NCBI RefSeq assembly: GCF_004570975.1
Contig: NZ_SPPC01000011.1
Location: 62,001 to 126,000, forward strand
Length of the DNA stretch: 64,000 bases
DNA from: Barnesiella sp. WM24
Lineage (GTDB): Bacteria > Bacteroidota > Bacteroidia > Bacteroidales > Muribaculaceae
Reading direction: 5' to 3'
Position numbers and translations under genes: made by a program. The notes beneath the pieces were generated by a model. That model did not search any database and had not been told where the DNA came from. It was given only the letters and a program-made list of their open reading frames with translations. Of this stretch, positions 51,017-58,585 are shown piece after piece; within the stretch, counting starts at the first letter, position 1; each line of letters begins with the position of its first letter.

Positions 51017-51407
51017 GCTTTACGTCAGGATCTCTTACAATGTTGATGACAGTTGGTAACGGATTCTCAAGATTTACGTTGACTGATTCGCCAAAGCCTT
51101 CGTCGCGGCCGAGTGTCGACAGCAGGTATCGCAACATTTGGCCGTCCGGTTTCTCTTTCCAACCAAGTATATGGCCGGTGGCCGGATCGATATGCGGAAC
51201 GCCGAGTGCCACAATCCTGGCAGCGTCGAGGCATTGGTCAAACAGTTTCTTTCGAGAATCTTGTACCGCACTTTTGAAGGCGGTGTCTTCCCTTATCCAG
51301 TTGTGGACCGTCTGCCGGGTGACTCCGAGAATACCGGCGGTTTGCGATAGATTGCCGCCAGTCTTTCGGATTGCGTCTTCAAATTCGTCAAGAGTCGGTT
51401 TTCTCAT
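51009..51407 (-). CDS. Probable terminase small subunit
   Basis: 132 residues. N-terminal HTH (NLSQTAGILGVTRQTVHNWI) followed by an oligomerisation helix (KKLFDQCLDAARIVALG) and a tail (LRYLLSTLGRDEGFGE). The order HTH then 'AAR..A' helix and GRDEGFG is the usual TerS layout. Only the helicase and regulators separate it from the large subunit. Confidence 0.75.
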   Translation of the reverse strand: MRKPTLDEFEDAIRKTGGNLSQTAGILGVTRQTVHNWIREDTAFKSAVQDSRKKLFDQCLDAARIVALGVPHIDPATGHILGWKEKPDGQMLRYLLSTLGRDEGFGESVNVNLENPLPTVINIVRDPDVKRE

Positions 51408-51418
51408 AACGGATTGGT

Positions 51419-51889
51419 TTATTTATCGAATAGTCCTAATTGTTCTTGCGTTGGCGTTTGCGGAACTGTGGGGAGCGATGCCAGCATATTCGCGAACTGC
51501 CAATTCCTGCAAGTGTTGAAAAGGCGGTTGCGAGATTGAGGCAATCTCCAATTGATGTAGTTGGTGTCAATGTGGATTAGCCGGGCGTTCAGAATTTTAA
51601 TATTGACGAACTCGTTGTCAATTACTATTTCCTGACCTACACTGCGGACAAAGGGGATGTGGAGATTTTTGTTCCAATTAAAGTCCTTGTCAACGCCGCA
51701 GAGGTAGTAAAACCGGCTCTCTTCAAGCTCCATGTTCGGAGGTAAAGAGTTTATGTATCCTCGGACACGTTTGTCATTGTGCCCGAGAAGACATTTCATG
51801 CAGTGGGTATTGAGGTCAACTCCGTAGACGTACCGCAACCAAAGGATTTTATACGTGTTGCGGAAATGAGCGTATTCAATTTCGACCAT
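51419..51889 (-). CDS. Unknown protein, paralogue of 37403-37888
   Basis: 156 residues. WLRYVYGVDLNTHCMKCLLG and FYYLCGVDKDFNWNKN match the 37403 protein's corresponding segments, with a conserved H-C-x2-C. The C-terminal half differs. First gene of the late operon, expressed from element E. Role unknown; an RNA- or protein-binding fold is possible because of the Cys/His motif. Confidence 0.7.
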   Translation of the reverse strand: MVEIEYAHFRNTYKILWLRYVYGVDLNTHCMKCLLGHNDKRVRGYINSLPPNMELEESRFYYLCGVDKDFNWNKNLHIPFVRSVGQEIVIDNEFVNIKILNARLIHIDTNYINWRLPQSRNRLFNTCRNWQFANMLASLPTVPQTPTQEQLGLFDK

Positions 51890-51985
51890 TTTATTTTGAT
51901 TAAATTATCTTATTTGCAATTACAAATATACTGAAATTTAATGAATTACGCAAATTTCAGCACTGGAATTTAATCCAATCTGCAA
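51890..51985 (-). promoter_or_regulatory. Promoter/operator element E
   Basis: -7 box TATATTTG (51930-51923, minus) between TTGCGTAATT and AATTGCAA; upstream TTGCAGATTGGATTAAA and leader GCAAATAAGATAATTTAATCAAAA before the ATG at 51889. The most diverged copy, but architecture is kept. Confidence 0.75.
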
Positions 51986-51996
51986 GAAAAATTCTA

Positions 51997-53376
51997 TCAG
52001 TCGGCAAGTCCAAAGAGCGGAAGAATATCGCCCTGGCGGTTGTATGACTGGTCGTTTGGAAGATTGAGGTTGAACTCGTAGTTGATGGCGGCGATATACT
52101 CCTCGCGTGTAAGCTCACGCACCTTGTGGGCACCCCATCCCCAGTAACCCGATTTGTTGTACTGCATGAATGGCTCAAAGCCGAAACGACCGAACATTGC
52201 CTGTACCTGCTCTTTCGTAAGGAACTTTTGGAAAAACCATTGGCCTTCCTGCATGAAAGCTGTCAGGCCATTCTCGTCGAAGAATTGCACTGTAGTGGTC
52301 GAGTCGACGGTGTTGCGCTTTGCCTTATACTGTTTCTCGGCTACTTCCTTTGATCGGCCAGACACAAATACCTTGCCGCCCATCTTCGTGAAAAGGTTGA
52401 GACAAATTAATACCGCATCCTCTGCGAACTGAGTGTTTACGGAATTGAGTACCGCATCACAAATAGTGTAGTCGAACACGCCACCGTCGTGAATTCCGTT
52501 CTCTTTGATGTAGGCAATGAAAGCGTCGATCATTTCGTGGCCCTTTGCGATGGAAATTCCTTTCAGGTTATGGTTGAAGAACTCGAGCCCTATTGCATAA
52601 CGATATCCCAACTCGCGACGGAGCTTGTTGATGAACATTGCCTTGCCACAGCCGAAGTCGAGAATCTTGACCTGACGACGATCTTCTTTCTCCAGATGAG
52701 GCACCACCTCTCGATAGAGCACCGACCAATCTATGCCCTTATGGCGAGGGGGTTGGGCTCGGCCTTGCATGAAGTCTGCACGTTCAATGTGCTCGTAGTT
52801 GAATACACCGTAGTCCTTCTTGAAGTAGTAGTCGAAGATTCCTTTCTTCGCCGGGTCCAGGAAGTAGCAATGAACGGGATAGCCTATAGTGTCAGCAGCC
52901 TTGATATAATTATTGCCAAACACTACTTCGTTGCCACATACGATAGCGCAGAGAGCGTCGCCGTGCTTAACGATGAGGCGGCAAATGTCTTTCACGATAG
53001 ATGGATTGCAGTCGGCAATCTTGAAGTCGCTTGCCGGCACGTCGTCGTGGAATGTTCCCCAATCTCTTGGAGCCAGGCACTCGCTGTTCTTTTCGGGTTC
53101 CAGTTCAACGCCGTTGTGAATCTGGTTGAAGAGGATTTCAGATTCGATGTCTACGCCGCTGATGAAGTATGCCGGGGCCTCCTCGATTCCTACAGCTGTT
53201 GCTGCTTTGGTACGCTGATGGCCGGCGACGATTGTCATGTTATCGCGGTTGACGATTATAGGAAGAATGAACCCCAAAGTTTTTAGACTGCCTTTGAGTT
53301 CGACGAACGCTTCTTCCGTAATCTTTCGGGGGTTGTAAGACGCGGGCTTTATGTCCGCAAATTTAACTCGTTCCAT
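51997..53376 (-). CDS. ParB-domain / SAM-methyltransferase fusion
   Basis: 460 residues. Residues ~1-75 are a ParB-N domain (IKPASYNPRKI ... GFILPIIVNRDNMTIVAGHQR; AGHQR replaces the usual GERR). The rest has a class I methyltransferase fold: ILDFGCGKAMFINKL (SAM motif I) and FDYTICDAVLNSVNTQF. The middle links an address domain. Start at MERVKFADIKPASYNP (53376), since the longer frame overlaps the upstream gene. May modify phage DNA; no motif fixes the substrate. Confidence 0.8.
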   Translation of the reverse strand: MERVKFADIKPASYNPRKITEEAFVELKGSLKTLGFILPIIVNRDNMTIVAGHQRTKAATAVGIEEAPAYFISGVDIESEILFNQIHNGVELEPEKNSECLAPRDWGTFHDDVPASDFKIADCNPSIVKDICRLIVKHGDALCAIVCGNEVVFGNNYIKAADTIGYPVHCYFLDPAKKGIFDYYFKKDYGVFNYEHIERADFMQGRAQPPRHKGIDWSVLYREVVPHLEKEDRRQVKILDFGCGKAMFINKLRRELGYRYAIGLEFFNHNLKGISIAKGHEMIDAFIAYIKENGIHDGGVFDYTICDAVLNSVNTQFAEDAVLICLNLFTKMGGKVFVSGRSKEVAEKQYKAKRNTVDSTTTVQFFDENGLTAFMQEGQWFFQKFLTKEQVQAMFGRFGFEPFMQYNKSGYWGWGAHKVRELTREEYIAAINYEFNLNLPNDQSYNRQGDILPLFGLAD

Positions 53377-53395
53377 AATTAGTTGATGATGGGAT

Positions 53396-54118
53396 TTATT
53401 GAGGCATTTCAAACACAGTGTCGTCGTTATCCGAATCGTTGGCATCATCTACGCCCGAGCTTTCAAGCAGACTTTTGACAAAGCCGAAGTTGACGCCCGT
53501 TTCGTCTACATAATCGTTGTAACGGTTAACGAGAGTATCGTATTCTTCCTTCGTCACTGACACGACATTTTTGCCGAACGTAAGCATATTGATTTTCTTC
53601 GGAGTAGAGCCCTTGATTTTAGTCATCACGGTATCGTCGTCATCAGGATTGTAGAACAGCCCTTCGTCGAAACCAAAGTTGACGAGATTGATTTCATCAT
53701 ATATCTGCTGGAGCTTTTCGTAGTTGAATTCGCCAAATTCATTATTATCCTTGATGATGAGCTCTTTTTCTTCCTCTTCGGTGAGGTCAGCTACCGTAAC
53801 ATCGATAATGGGGTTCTCAACCCAAACTTTCCAGTATTCGATGATGGCGTCGCGCTGCTTCTCGGTCATTTCCTGCCACTTCTCGTTCTCCTGAAGAATT
53901 ACCATCCAGTCCATCGGAGTGGATGTGAGTATTTCTTTTAGTATGGTTGTACGCTGGTTGCCGGCAAGCACTACATTTTCTTTGTTGACGATGATGTCGC
54001 GATAGGTGAGCATTTTTGGGAAAAGCATTATGCTCTGCTGGAGTCGGCGCTTCTGACCGAGTACAATCCTACGGGGATTGATAGGATTTATCGAAAGTTC
54101 TTTGATGTCCTTTTTCAT
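53396..54118 (-). CDS. ParB-like protein with AGNQR box
   Basis: 240 residues from MKKDIKELSINPINPRRI. ParB-N signature: NPINPRRIVLGQKRRLQQSI, ...IIVNKENVVLAGNQRTTILKEIL. C-terminus long and acidic. Overlaps the next paralogue by 4 bp (ATGA). Compared with chromosomal ParB it lacks an HTH, so it may work as a nuclease- or CTP-binding module of another kind. Confidence 0.8.
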   Translation of the reverse strand: MKKDIKELSINPINPRRIVLGQKRRLQQSIMLFPKMLTYRDIIVNKENVVLAGNQRTTILKEILTSTPMDWMVILQENEKWQEMTEKQRDAIIEYWKVWVENPIIDVTVADLTEEEEKELIIKDNNEFGEFNYEKLQQIYDEINLVNFGFDEGLFYNPDDDDTVMTKIKGSTPKKINMLTFGKNVVSVTKEEYDTLVNRYNDYVDETGVNFGFVKSLLESSGVDDANDSDNDDTVFEMPQ

Positions 54119-54786
54119 TTGCCAAGAAGTAATGAGGTTAAAAATCCGTCGCTGATGCCGTCGTGCTCTTCGAGATACTTCTCGAGGCGGGCGCACAGCC
54201 CTTTGAACTCTTGGTCGGTCATCTGGCACTCTACATAGCCGCACTTGAATTTCTCCGGATATGTCTTTGTAAGATCGAGATTCTTGTCGTTGATTTTATC
54301 GTCGTAATCGTAGAGATTCCACGCAACGGAGCCAAGATAATCGCCTATTGCCTCGCGCTCGAAATGTCGTTTCATAATCTCGATATCATCCTCTCCATAG
54401 TGTAGATTGTCTTTAACGAGAATTTCCTTCTCTTCCTCGGTCGACACATCGTCTAGGATTCTTACGAAGGTTACCGGCTTTTTCTTCCATTTGGCCCAAA
54501 ACGCAAGAAGACCGGTCTTTTCCTCTTCGGACGCCATACGGAATTTTTTCTGATTGAACATGTAGTCCTCGATTTCGTTGTCATCGAGGGCGAGTATCTT
54601 GTTAAGACACTCAACTCGGCCATTACCGCCGACAATCACATCGTCCTTGTTGATAAGGATGGGGCGGAGCTCGAGCATCTTGGGGAAAACCAAGATACTT
54701 TCAATCAGCTTACCTTCCATAAATTCACTCATGGTGCGAGGATTGTCTGGATTGGCTTTTAATTTGCGTATGTCTTTTTTATTCAT
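54115..54786 (-). CDS. ParB-like protein with GGNGR box
   Basis: 223 residues, MNKKDIRKLKANPDNPRTMSEF ... FPKMLELRPILINKDDVIVGGNGRVECLNKIL. Homologous to the neighbouring gene (same order NPDNPR / FPKML / NK-D / GGN-R). C-terminus differs. First gene of the triple, expressed from element F. Confidence 0.8.
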   Translation of the reverse strand: MNKKDIRKLKANPDNPRTMSEFMEGKLIESILVFPKMLELRPILINKDDVIVGGNGRVECLNKILALDDNEIEDYMFNQKKFRMASEEEKTGLLAFWAKWKKKPVTFVRILDDVSTEEEKEILVKDNLHYGEDDIEIMKRHFEREAIGDYLGSVAWNLYDYDDKINDKNLDLTKTYPEKFKCGYVECQMTDQEFKGLCARLEKYLEEHDGISDGFLTSLLLGK

Positions 54787-54860
54787 TGTAAAATTGATTA
54801 TTTCTAAAGTGCAAAGATAATCAAAAACTGCGAAAAATACAATGTAATTGATGAAAAATA
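54787..54860 (-). promoter_or_regulatory. Promoter/operator element F
   Basis: -7 box TATCTTTG (54819-54812, minus) next to TTTTTGAT; TTTTGATTA and AATAATC blocks follow the family pattern, but the TTGCATA arm is missing. Leader runs to the ATG at 54786. Confidence 0.55.
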
Positions 54861-54945
54861 ATCAATATGATTGTATCAAGCGGGCTGTTGTCGCCGATGT
54901 GCATATTTTCACCCTCAAATGGTTGATTATGTGAGTAATTTTTAC

Positions 54946-55003
54946 TAACTTTGCAGTATTGATATTTAATTTGAGTCCCGGCACAGCCTTTTCGGGCTGC
55001 GCC
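54946..55003 (+). promoter_or_regulatory. Plus-strand promoter-like box plus hairpin
   Basis: TAACTTTG at 54946-54953 fits the -7 consensus, with a TTGATT at 54923 as a possible -33. About 20 nt downstream a 9-bp hairpin (GGCACAGCC / GGCTGCGCC, 54980-55003, one A-C mismatch) closes a TTTTCG loop. No plus-strand gene follows, so it might mark a small RNA, or the hairpin may end the minus-strand operon that ends at 55030. The remaining 54860-55029 bases hold no gene. Confidence 0.35.
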
Positions 55004-55029
55004 TATTTGTGGATTTTTGATTAGATATC

Positions 55030-55266
55030 TTATTTGCATTTAGGCGAGTTTGCCCGTGAGGGTCGACTCGCTTTTTTTCTGAAAGCTTCGCTCCCCCAAA
55101 TGTAGGGATTGGCTCTGCCGTCCATTGAATACTTGCCGCATTTCTTGGCGAGATCAGTAGTACCGCCAGCACATCGAGCGTCAGATTCCATATACTCCTT
55201 CCGAATAATGCAAATGGCTTCGTGTTCACAGAAACCGCAGGCTACATAGTCAATTTCGCCAATCAT
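55030..55266 (-). CDS. Small Cys-rich protein, 78 aa
   Basis: MIGEIDYVACGFCEHEAICI then SDARCAGGTTDLAKKCGKYSM; four to six Cys in two clusters, probably a zinc or metal site. Basic tail. Last gene of the 62854-55030 operon. Unrecognised. Confidence 0.6.
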   Translation of the reverse strand: MIGEIDYVACGFCEHEAICIIRKEYMESDARCAGGTTDLAKKCGKYSMDGRANPYIWGSEAFRKKASRPSRANSPKCK

Positions 55267-55634
55267 AGGTCATCAATGATATTGTGCCACAGATACGGTA
55301 GCCATACTTTCGTGAGCTTTATCCACAGCGAACATTTAACGGATTTGGCATAGAAGAATGTTCGCGCATATGGACCTCTTCGGATACAAACGTTATTGAA
55401 GTGTTTATATCCGAGTTCTTCCATAAGTTTTACACTTTCTGGCGCTACTACTATTGATGGAATGGTTTTATTATGACCACAACAACTAGCGGTGGTCTTT
55501 ACACCTCGGCTAAGTAAGTGTATTACCTCATCTGCTATGCAGGCATCCACCCAAATGGGATGTAGGAGGCTACAATGGTCTATTTGAATTTGGTTGTCGA
55601 ATGATCCCAATTCGACATTCTTACAGTTGCACAT
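55263..55634 (-). CDS. Hypothetical protein, 123 aa, possibly longer
   Basis: Begins MCNCKNVELGSFDNQIQIDHCS, includes ADEVIHLLSRGVKTTASCCGHN and KLMEELGYKHFNN. The frame is open 96 bp further upstream (to 55730) and reads YGPGRSCKVCGGKSTF there, a plausible CxxC motif, but without an ATG, so a non-ATG start or an older start is possible. Confidence 0.6.
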   Translation of the reverse strand: MCNCKNVELGSFDNQIQIDHCSLLHPIWVDACIADEVIHLLSRGVKTTASCCGHNKTIPSIVVAPESVKLMEELGYKHFNNVCIRRGPYARTFFYAKSVKCSLWIKLTKVWLPYLWHNIIDDL

Positions 55635-55824
55635 ATTTGGTTTTTTGTTAAAAGTCGATTTCCCGCCGCATACTTTACACGACCTTCCGGGGCCATAGGT
55701 AACTCGTACTAAAATTGCACTGGCGAGGACTTATGTGATAGATCCATGCTCCGATGTTGTAGGGCAATCTCTACCGGTGGATTGCATGCGACTGATTTTT
55801 AGCGGGTGTGTCGACGATGGTTAT

Positions 55825-56241
55825 TTAATTCATTTTGGGCGTGAGCATGGAGATTGCCTTGTCATCGCCATATTCCCATAATCCTAAGCTACCCTTTATG
55901 TTCATAATTGGCTCCTTAAATAGAATCGGTCTTGCCAACACCCAGTTATATACTCCTTCCTCAGCCCATTCTGACGGATGGTTCCGAACGCAGTCAACGA
56001 TTTCGACACTTCCGATTATTGCACCACACAACATATCTCCCATAGAGTATTCTTTGATATCTATGCTGTTTTTAAGGGCCGGCAAAGGATAATTCTCTAA
56101 ATGCCTTTGAGTGCATGCCAACTTTGAAGCGTGTATGAGAACTCGGCCTCGGTAGTTCGTCTTCCACGTTCTATTCTCAATATTCTTTTTACCGATTGCT
56201 ATTAAATCGGCCCATGGTTGTTTTATAGTCAGGGCTTTCAT
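55825..56241 (-). CDS. ASCH-like domain protein
   Basis: 138 residues. MKALTIKQPWADLIAIGKKNIENRTWKTNYRG: the sequence K-x-x-x-x-x-Q-P-W-A-x-x-I-x-x-G-x-K-x-x-x-x-R-x-W is the ASCH hallmark, followed by VLIHASK and GAIIGSVEIVDCVRN. Probably binds RNA or modified nucleotides. Intergenic bases 55635-55824 upstream of the previous gene otherwise hold only the open extension. Confidence 0.85.
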   Translation of the reverse strand: MKALTIKQPWADLIAIGKKNIENRTWKTNYRGRVLIHASKLACTQRHLENYPLPALKNSIDIKEYSMGDMLCGAIIGSVEIVDCVRNHPSEWAEEGVYNWVLARPILFKEPIMNIKGSLGLWEYGDDKAISMLTPKMN

Positions 56242-56450
56242 TTTTCTGCGGTTTTAGGATAGAGTTTCTCCTGATCCGCCAACATCTTTTTATGAAACTT
56301 AATATGAGCGGCCGGCAATTTTACCACGGGTTCATGTGCTTCAGAGATAGGCTTTGATGCTGAGCAGCCACCGAGAATCAATCCCAGCAGAGCGACGGCA
56401 ACGCCATACCCGCCGGAGCGTCCTAATTGATAGGCGATATTTTCTTTCAT
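56238..56450 (-). CDS. Small lipoprotein, 70 aa
   Basis: MKENIAYQLGRSGGYGVAVALLGLILGGCSAS: a hydrophobic segment with a lipobox (LILGGC) predicts signal peptidase II cleavage and lipid attachment. The mature part (~40 aa) is polar. Outer-membrane small lipoproteins in phages can be o-spanins or entry-exclusion proteins. ATGA overlap with the ASCH-like gene. Confidence 0.7.
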   Translation of the reverse strand: MKENIAYQLGRSGGYGVAVALLGLILGGCSASKPISEAHEPVVKLPAAHIKFHKKMLADQEKLYPKTAEK

Positions 56451-56451
56451 T

Positions 56452-56685
56452 TTAAAATAGTTTTAATTGTCTTGGTTTTTGGGGGGTCTTTGCATATATA
56501 GGGCAAATGGAAGCATAACGACATTCTCCTTGAGCTGCATCAATGTGTGCTTCATGCCATTCAGCCCAATCGGTCACGCGTTTTTCGGTGAGAAATTCAA
56601 TCAGTTTCATGCAGTTAAAACCTCGCTCTTTGACTTTCTTTGAGGTCGTAACCTCAAACAGTCCGTTACTTTCCGGCTGTGCCAT
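56452..56685 (-). CDS. Hypothetical protein, 77 aa
   Basis: MAQPESNGLFEVTTSKKVKERGFNCMKLIEFLTEKRV, then WHEAHIDAAQGECRYASICPIY. Contains three Cys and a C-terminal QLKLF. Overlaps the nuclease gene by 20 bp. Unrecognised. Confidence 0.55.
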   Translation of the reverse strand: MAQPESNGLFEVTTSKKVKERGFNCMKLIEFLTEKRVTDWAEWHEAHIDAAQGECRYASICPIYAKTPQKPRQLKLF

Positions 56686-57157
56686 TTTTCTTGTGATAGT
56701 TAAAGATTTGGCCCTTAATACCTTCTCTGCGCATAATAGAGCATAGTATTGAAATACTTCCTAATGCGGCAGACTCCTGGTAGGCGGCTGTCCTTACAAG
56801 CCTAATCATCTTGCCATTTTCAACTGCTTCTGCCAGTCCCCAATCAGCCGGCAACTCTTCTTCTTTTATGATGCCCTGAAGTGCGTAATACCATCTAAAA
56901 TTTCCAATTCCATCGATAGGATTCTGACGACAGTGTTTGGCTGCATCACACAAGAAATCGGCGCGGGAAGTCTTGACTTCTACTATTGCAGTTCCAGCTC
57001 CGTTTGTAGCCCATACATCGGGAATCTCTTTACCATATGTCATAAGTTCAATAGCCACGTACTTGAACGGGTGCCAGCCTTCGAAGCTGCCTTTATGGAG
57101 TATTCGAGCTGCTTCCTCACACATTGTACGGTGGAGAGAGTTTTTGGATTTGCTCAT
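56666..57157 (-). CDS. PD-(D/E)XK-type nuclease candidate (MmcB/VRR-NUC-like)
   Basis: 163 residues. The motif IPDVWATNGAGTAIVEVKTSRADFLCD holds Asp and Glu-Val-Lys in the order D-x(11-15)-E-x-K of the PD-(D/E)XK fold; an N-terminal helix and YYALQGIIKEEELPADWGLAEA follow. Similar proteins (MmcB-type) occur widely in phages. No HTH. It may act in recombination or host DNA degradation. Confidence 0.75.
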   Translation of the reverse strand: MSKSKNSLHRTMCEEAARILHKGSFEGWHPFKYVAIELMTYGKEIPDVWATNGAGTAIVEVKTSRADFLCDAAKHCRQNPIDGIGNFRWYYALQGIIKEEELPADWGLAEAVENGKMIRLVRTAAYQESAALGSISILCSIMRREGIKGQIFNYHKKNGTAGK

Positions 57158-57163
57158 TATTCT

Positions 57164-57907
57164 TTATATTGCGGGTTTAAACTTTATCCCATGCCGTATG
57201 GCATTTTCCTCTATTTTGGGGTGTCGCATTTCCTCTGTTGGATAAAAATACAAATTATGGTCTTCAGGACACTCGATGTAGCCTTTCTTACGTAGGTTGT
57301 ATCTGACACTTATTTTGCTTTTTGACTGTTTTACAAATCTGAATTTAGTTCGCTGTTCAAAGCCCCATACCAGGGTTCTCCTTCTGTCTTTATCATAAGT
57401 TTCTCGCCATGAAGCTTGTCTCTTTTTTTGACATTCCGCATACTTCTTAGGGGAAAGTCGGTCGCGATTGCTTTGACCTGGCTGGAAACGATTCTTGCTC
57501 GCATTTGGTATTATATATCCTTTCGGCGGGTATGTGCCATTTTTCTTATGGCTTTCGGCTGCCGCTTGCTGAGCTGCGTCCTGCGTCTTTCTCATAAACT
57601 GCCGCGTCTTGCTCAATCCATTTTCTCTTGCAATACGGTGTAGCATAGAATGGCTTATGCCAAACTTTCTCATTATTTCCTCATTGCGAGTATGCTTAAA
57701 ATGATTGATAATCCAAACTATTTCTTTTTCGGTGAGATCTCTATTGCGAGGCGTTACTCGAGGGATTGGCTTTCCATATAGCTTATGCTCCAGAGATTTG
57801 CACGAACGGCCGATTCTAACAGCAATTTCGCATAGAGGTAATCCTAGATTCTTCAGTCTATGGAGTTCCTTAATTTCGTCTTGCGACCATATTCTATTCT
57901 TTGACAT
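57164..57907 (-). CDS. Putative DNA-binding protein, 247 aa
   Basis: Two HTH/Myb-like segments at the start (WSQDEIKELHRLKNLGLPLCEIAVRIGRSCKSLEHKL and WIINHFKHTRNEEIMRKFGISHSMLHRIAREN), a basic centre and a C-terminal part with TKFRFVKQSKSKISVRYNLRKKGYI. This resembles HTH-linked phage endonucleases, but no HNH or GIY motif is visible. Function: DNA binding likely, catalysis unknown. Confidence 0.55.
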   Translation of the reverse strand: MSKNRIWSQDEIKELHRLKNLGLPLCEIAVRIGRSCKSLEHKLYGKPIPRVTPRNRDLTEKEIVWIINHFKHTRNEEIMRKFGISHSMLHRIARENGLSKTRQFMRKTQDAAQQAAAESHKKNGTYPPKGYIIPNASKNRFQPGQSNRDRLSPKKYAECQKKRQASWRETYDKDRRRTLVWGFEQRTKFRFVKQSKSKISVRYNLRKKGYIECPEDHNLYFYPTEEMRHPKIEENAIRHGIKFKPAI

Positions 57908-57923
57908 AAAGGCTTGCTTTGAT

Positions 57924-58322
57924 TTATATGAAAATTTCCGGAAACATTCTCTTCAATGTAGAATGATTGGGAGCATACGAGGAATAAGAGGATGTCGACT
58001 CAATCAGCCGGAACCGATAGTTGTCATACGTCTTGCAACAATATTCCTCTTTATACATCACTCCTTGCATATCTACTGTACTATATCTGCCTCTTGACTT
58101 CTTTACATCAGATTCATCGACCTCAACCGTAATGCACACATCGAAATCTACAATTCCCGATAACCAATGCTTTGCTTCCTCTGGATCTTCCTTGAAAAAA
58201 CAAAAGCCTACCGACGTGGAAGCACCGCCTCTTTTCACACTATGGTCCGTGTTATTCACAAGCAAGTCGCCACGCTGGAAGGCTTCAAATTCTTTGGCAG
58301 AACAAAATCTATGAAGTATCAT
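57924..58322 (-). CDS. Unknown protein, 132 aa, ART-like pattern possible
   Basis: MILHRFCSAKEFEAFQRGDLLVNN then GASTSVGFCFFKEDPEEAKHWL and EVDESDVKKSRGRYS. The order L-x-R-x-x-S-x-x-E-x-x-x-x-x-x-G ... S-x-G-F-x-F is reminiscent of ADP-ribosyltransferase-like phage proteins. No catalytic triad could be fixed. Low certainty. Confidence 0.4.
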   Translation of the reverse strand: MILHRFCSAKEFEAFQRGDLLVNNTDHSVKRGGASTSVGFCFFKEDPEEAKHWLSGIVDFDVCITVEVDESDVKKSRGRYSTVDMQGVMYKEEYCCKTYDNYRFRLIESTSSYSSYAPNHSTLKRMFPEIFI

Positions 58323-58585
58323 AATTTCTTATCTTGTGGAAATTCATTGAACCTACGACAAATTTCTTCGCCTAACTTACAGGCATCTTCATAAGTTTCT
58401 CTGAAATCGACGTATAGTCCAGATGAATACAGCTTTATTTCTCCAATTGGTATGTTCCATCCGCAATCGGGTTCCTTCACACATAGAAGAATTTCACCAT
58501 GATTATCAGAAGGGACTAAGACAAGCGAGCTTTCCTTCGTATCGAAGCTACCCGACACAAACTTTATTTTAGGAGTTATTTCCAT
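58319..58585 (-). CDS. Hypothetical protein, 88 aa
   Basis: Beta-rich: MEITPKIKFVSGSFDTKESSLVLVPSDN, GEILLCVKEPDCGWNIPIGEI and a helical end. ATGA overlap with the next gene. Unrecognised. Confidence 0.55.
   Translation of the reverse strand: MEITPKIKFVSGSFDTKESSLVLVPSDNHGEILLCVKEPDCGWNIPIGEIKLYSSGLYVDFRETYEDACKLGEEICRRFNEFPQDKKL

Noticed and set aside
52489-53286. 265-codon plus-strand frame
   Set aside because: Antisense to the ParB-methyltransferase fusion, which has motifs; shadow frame.
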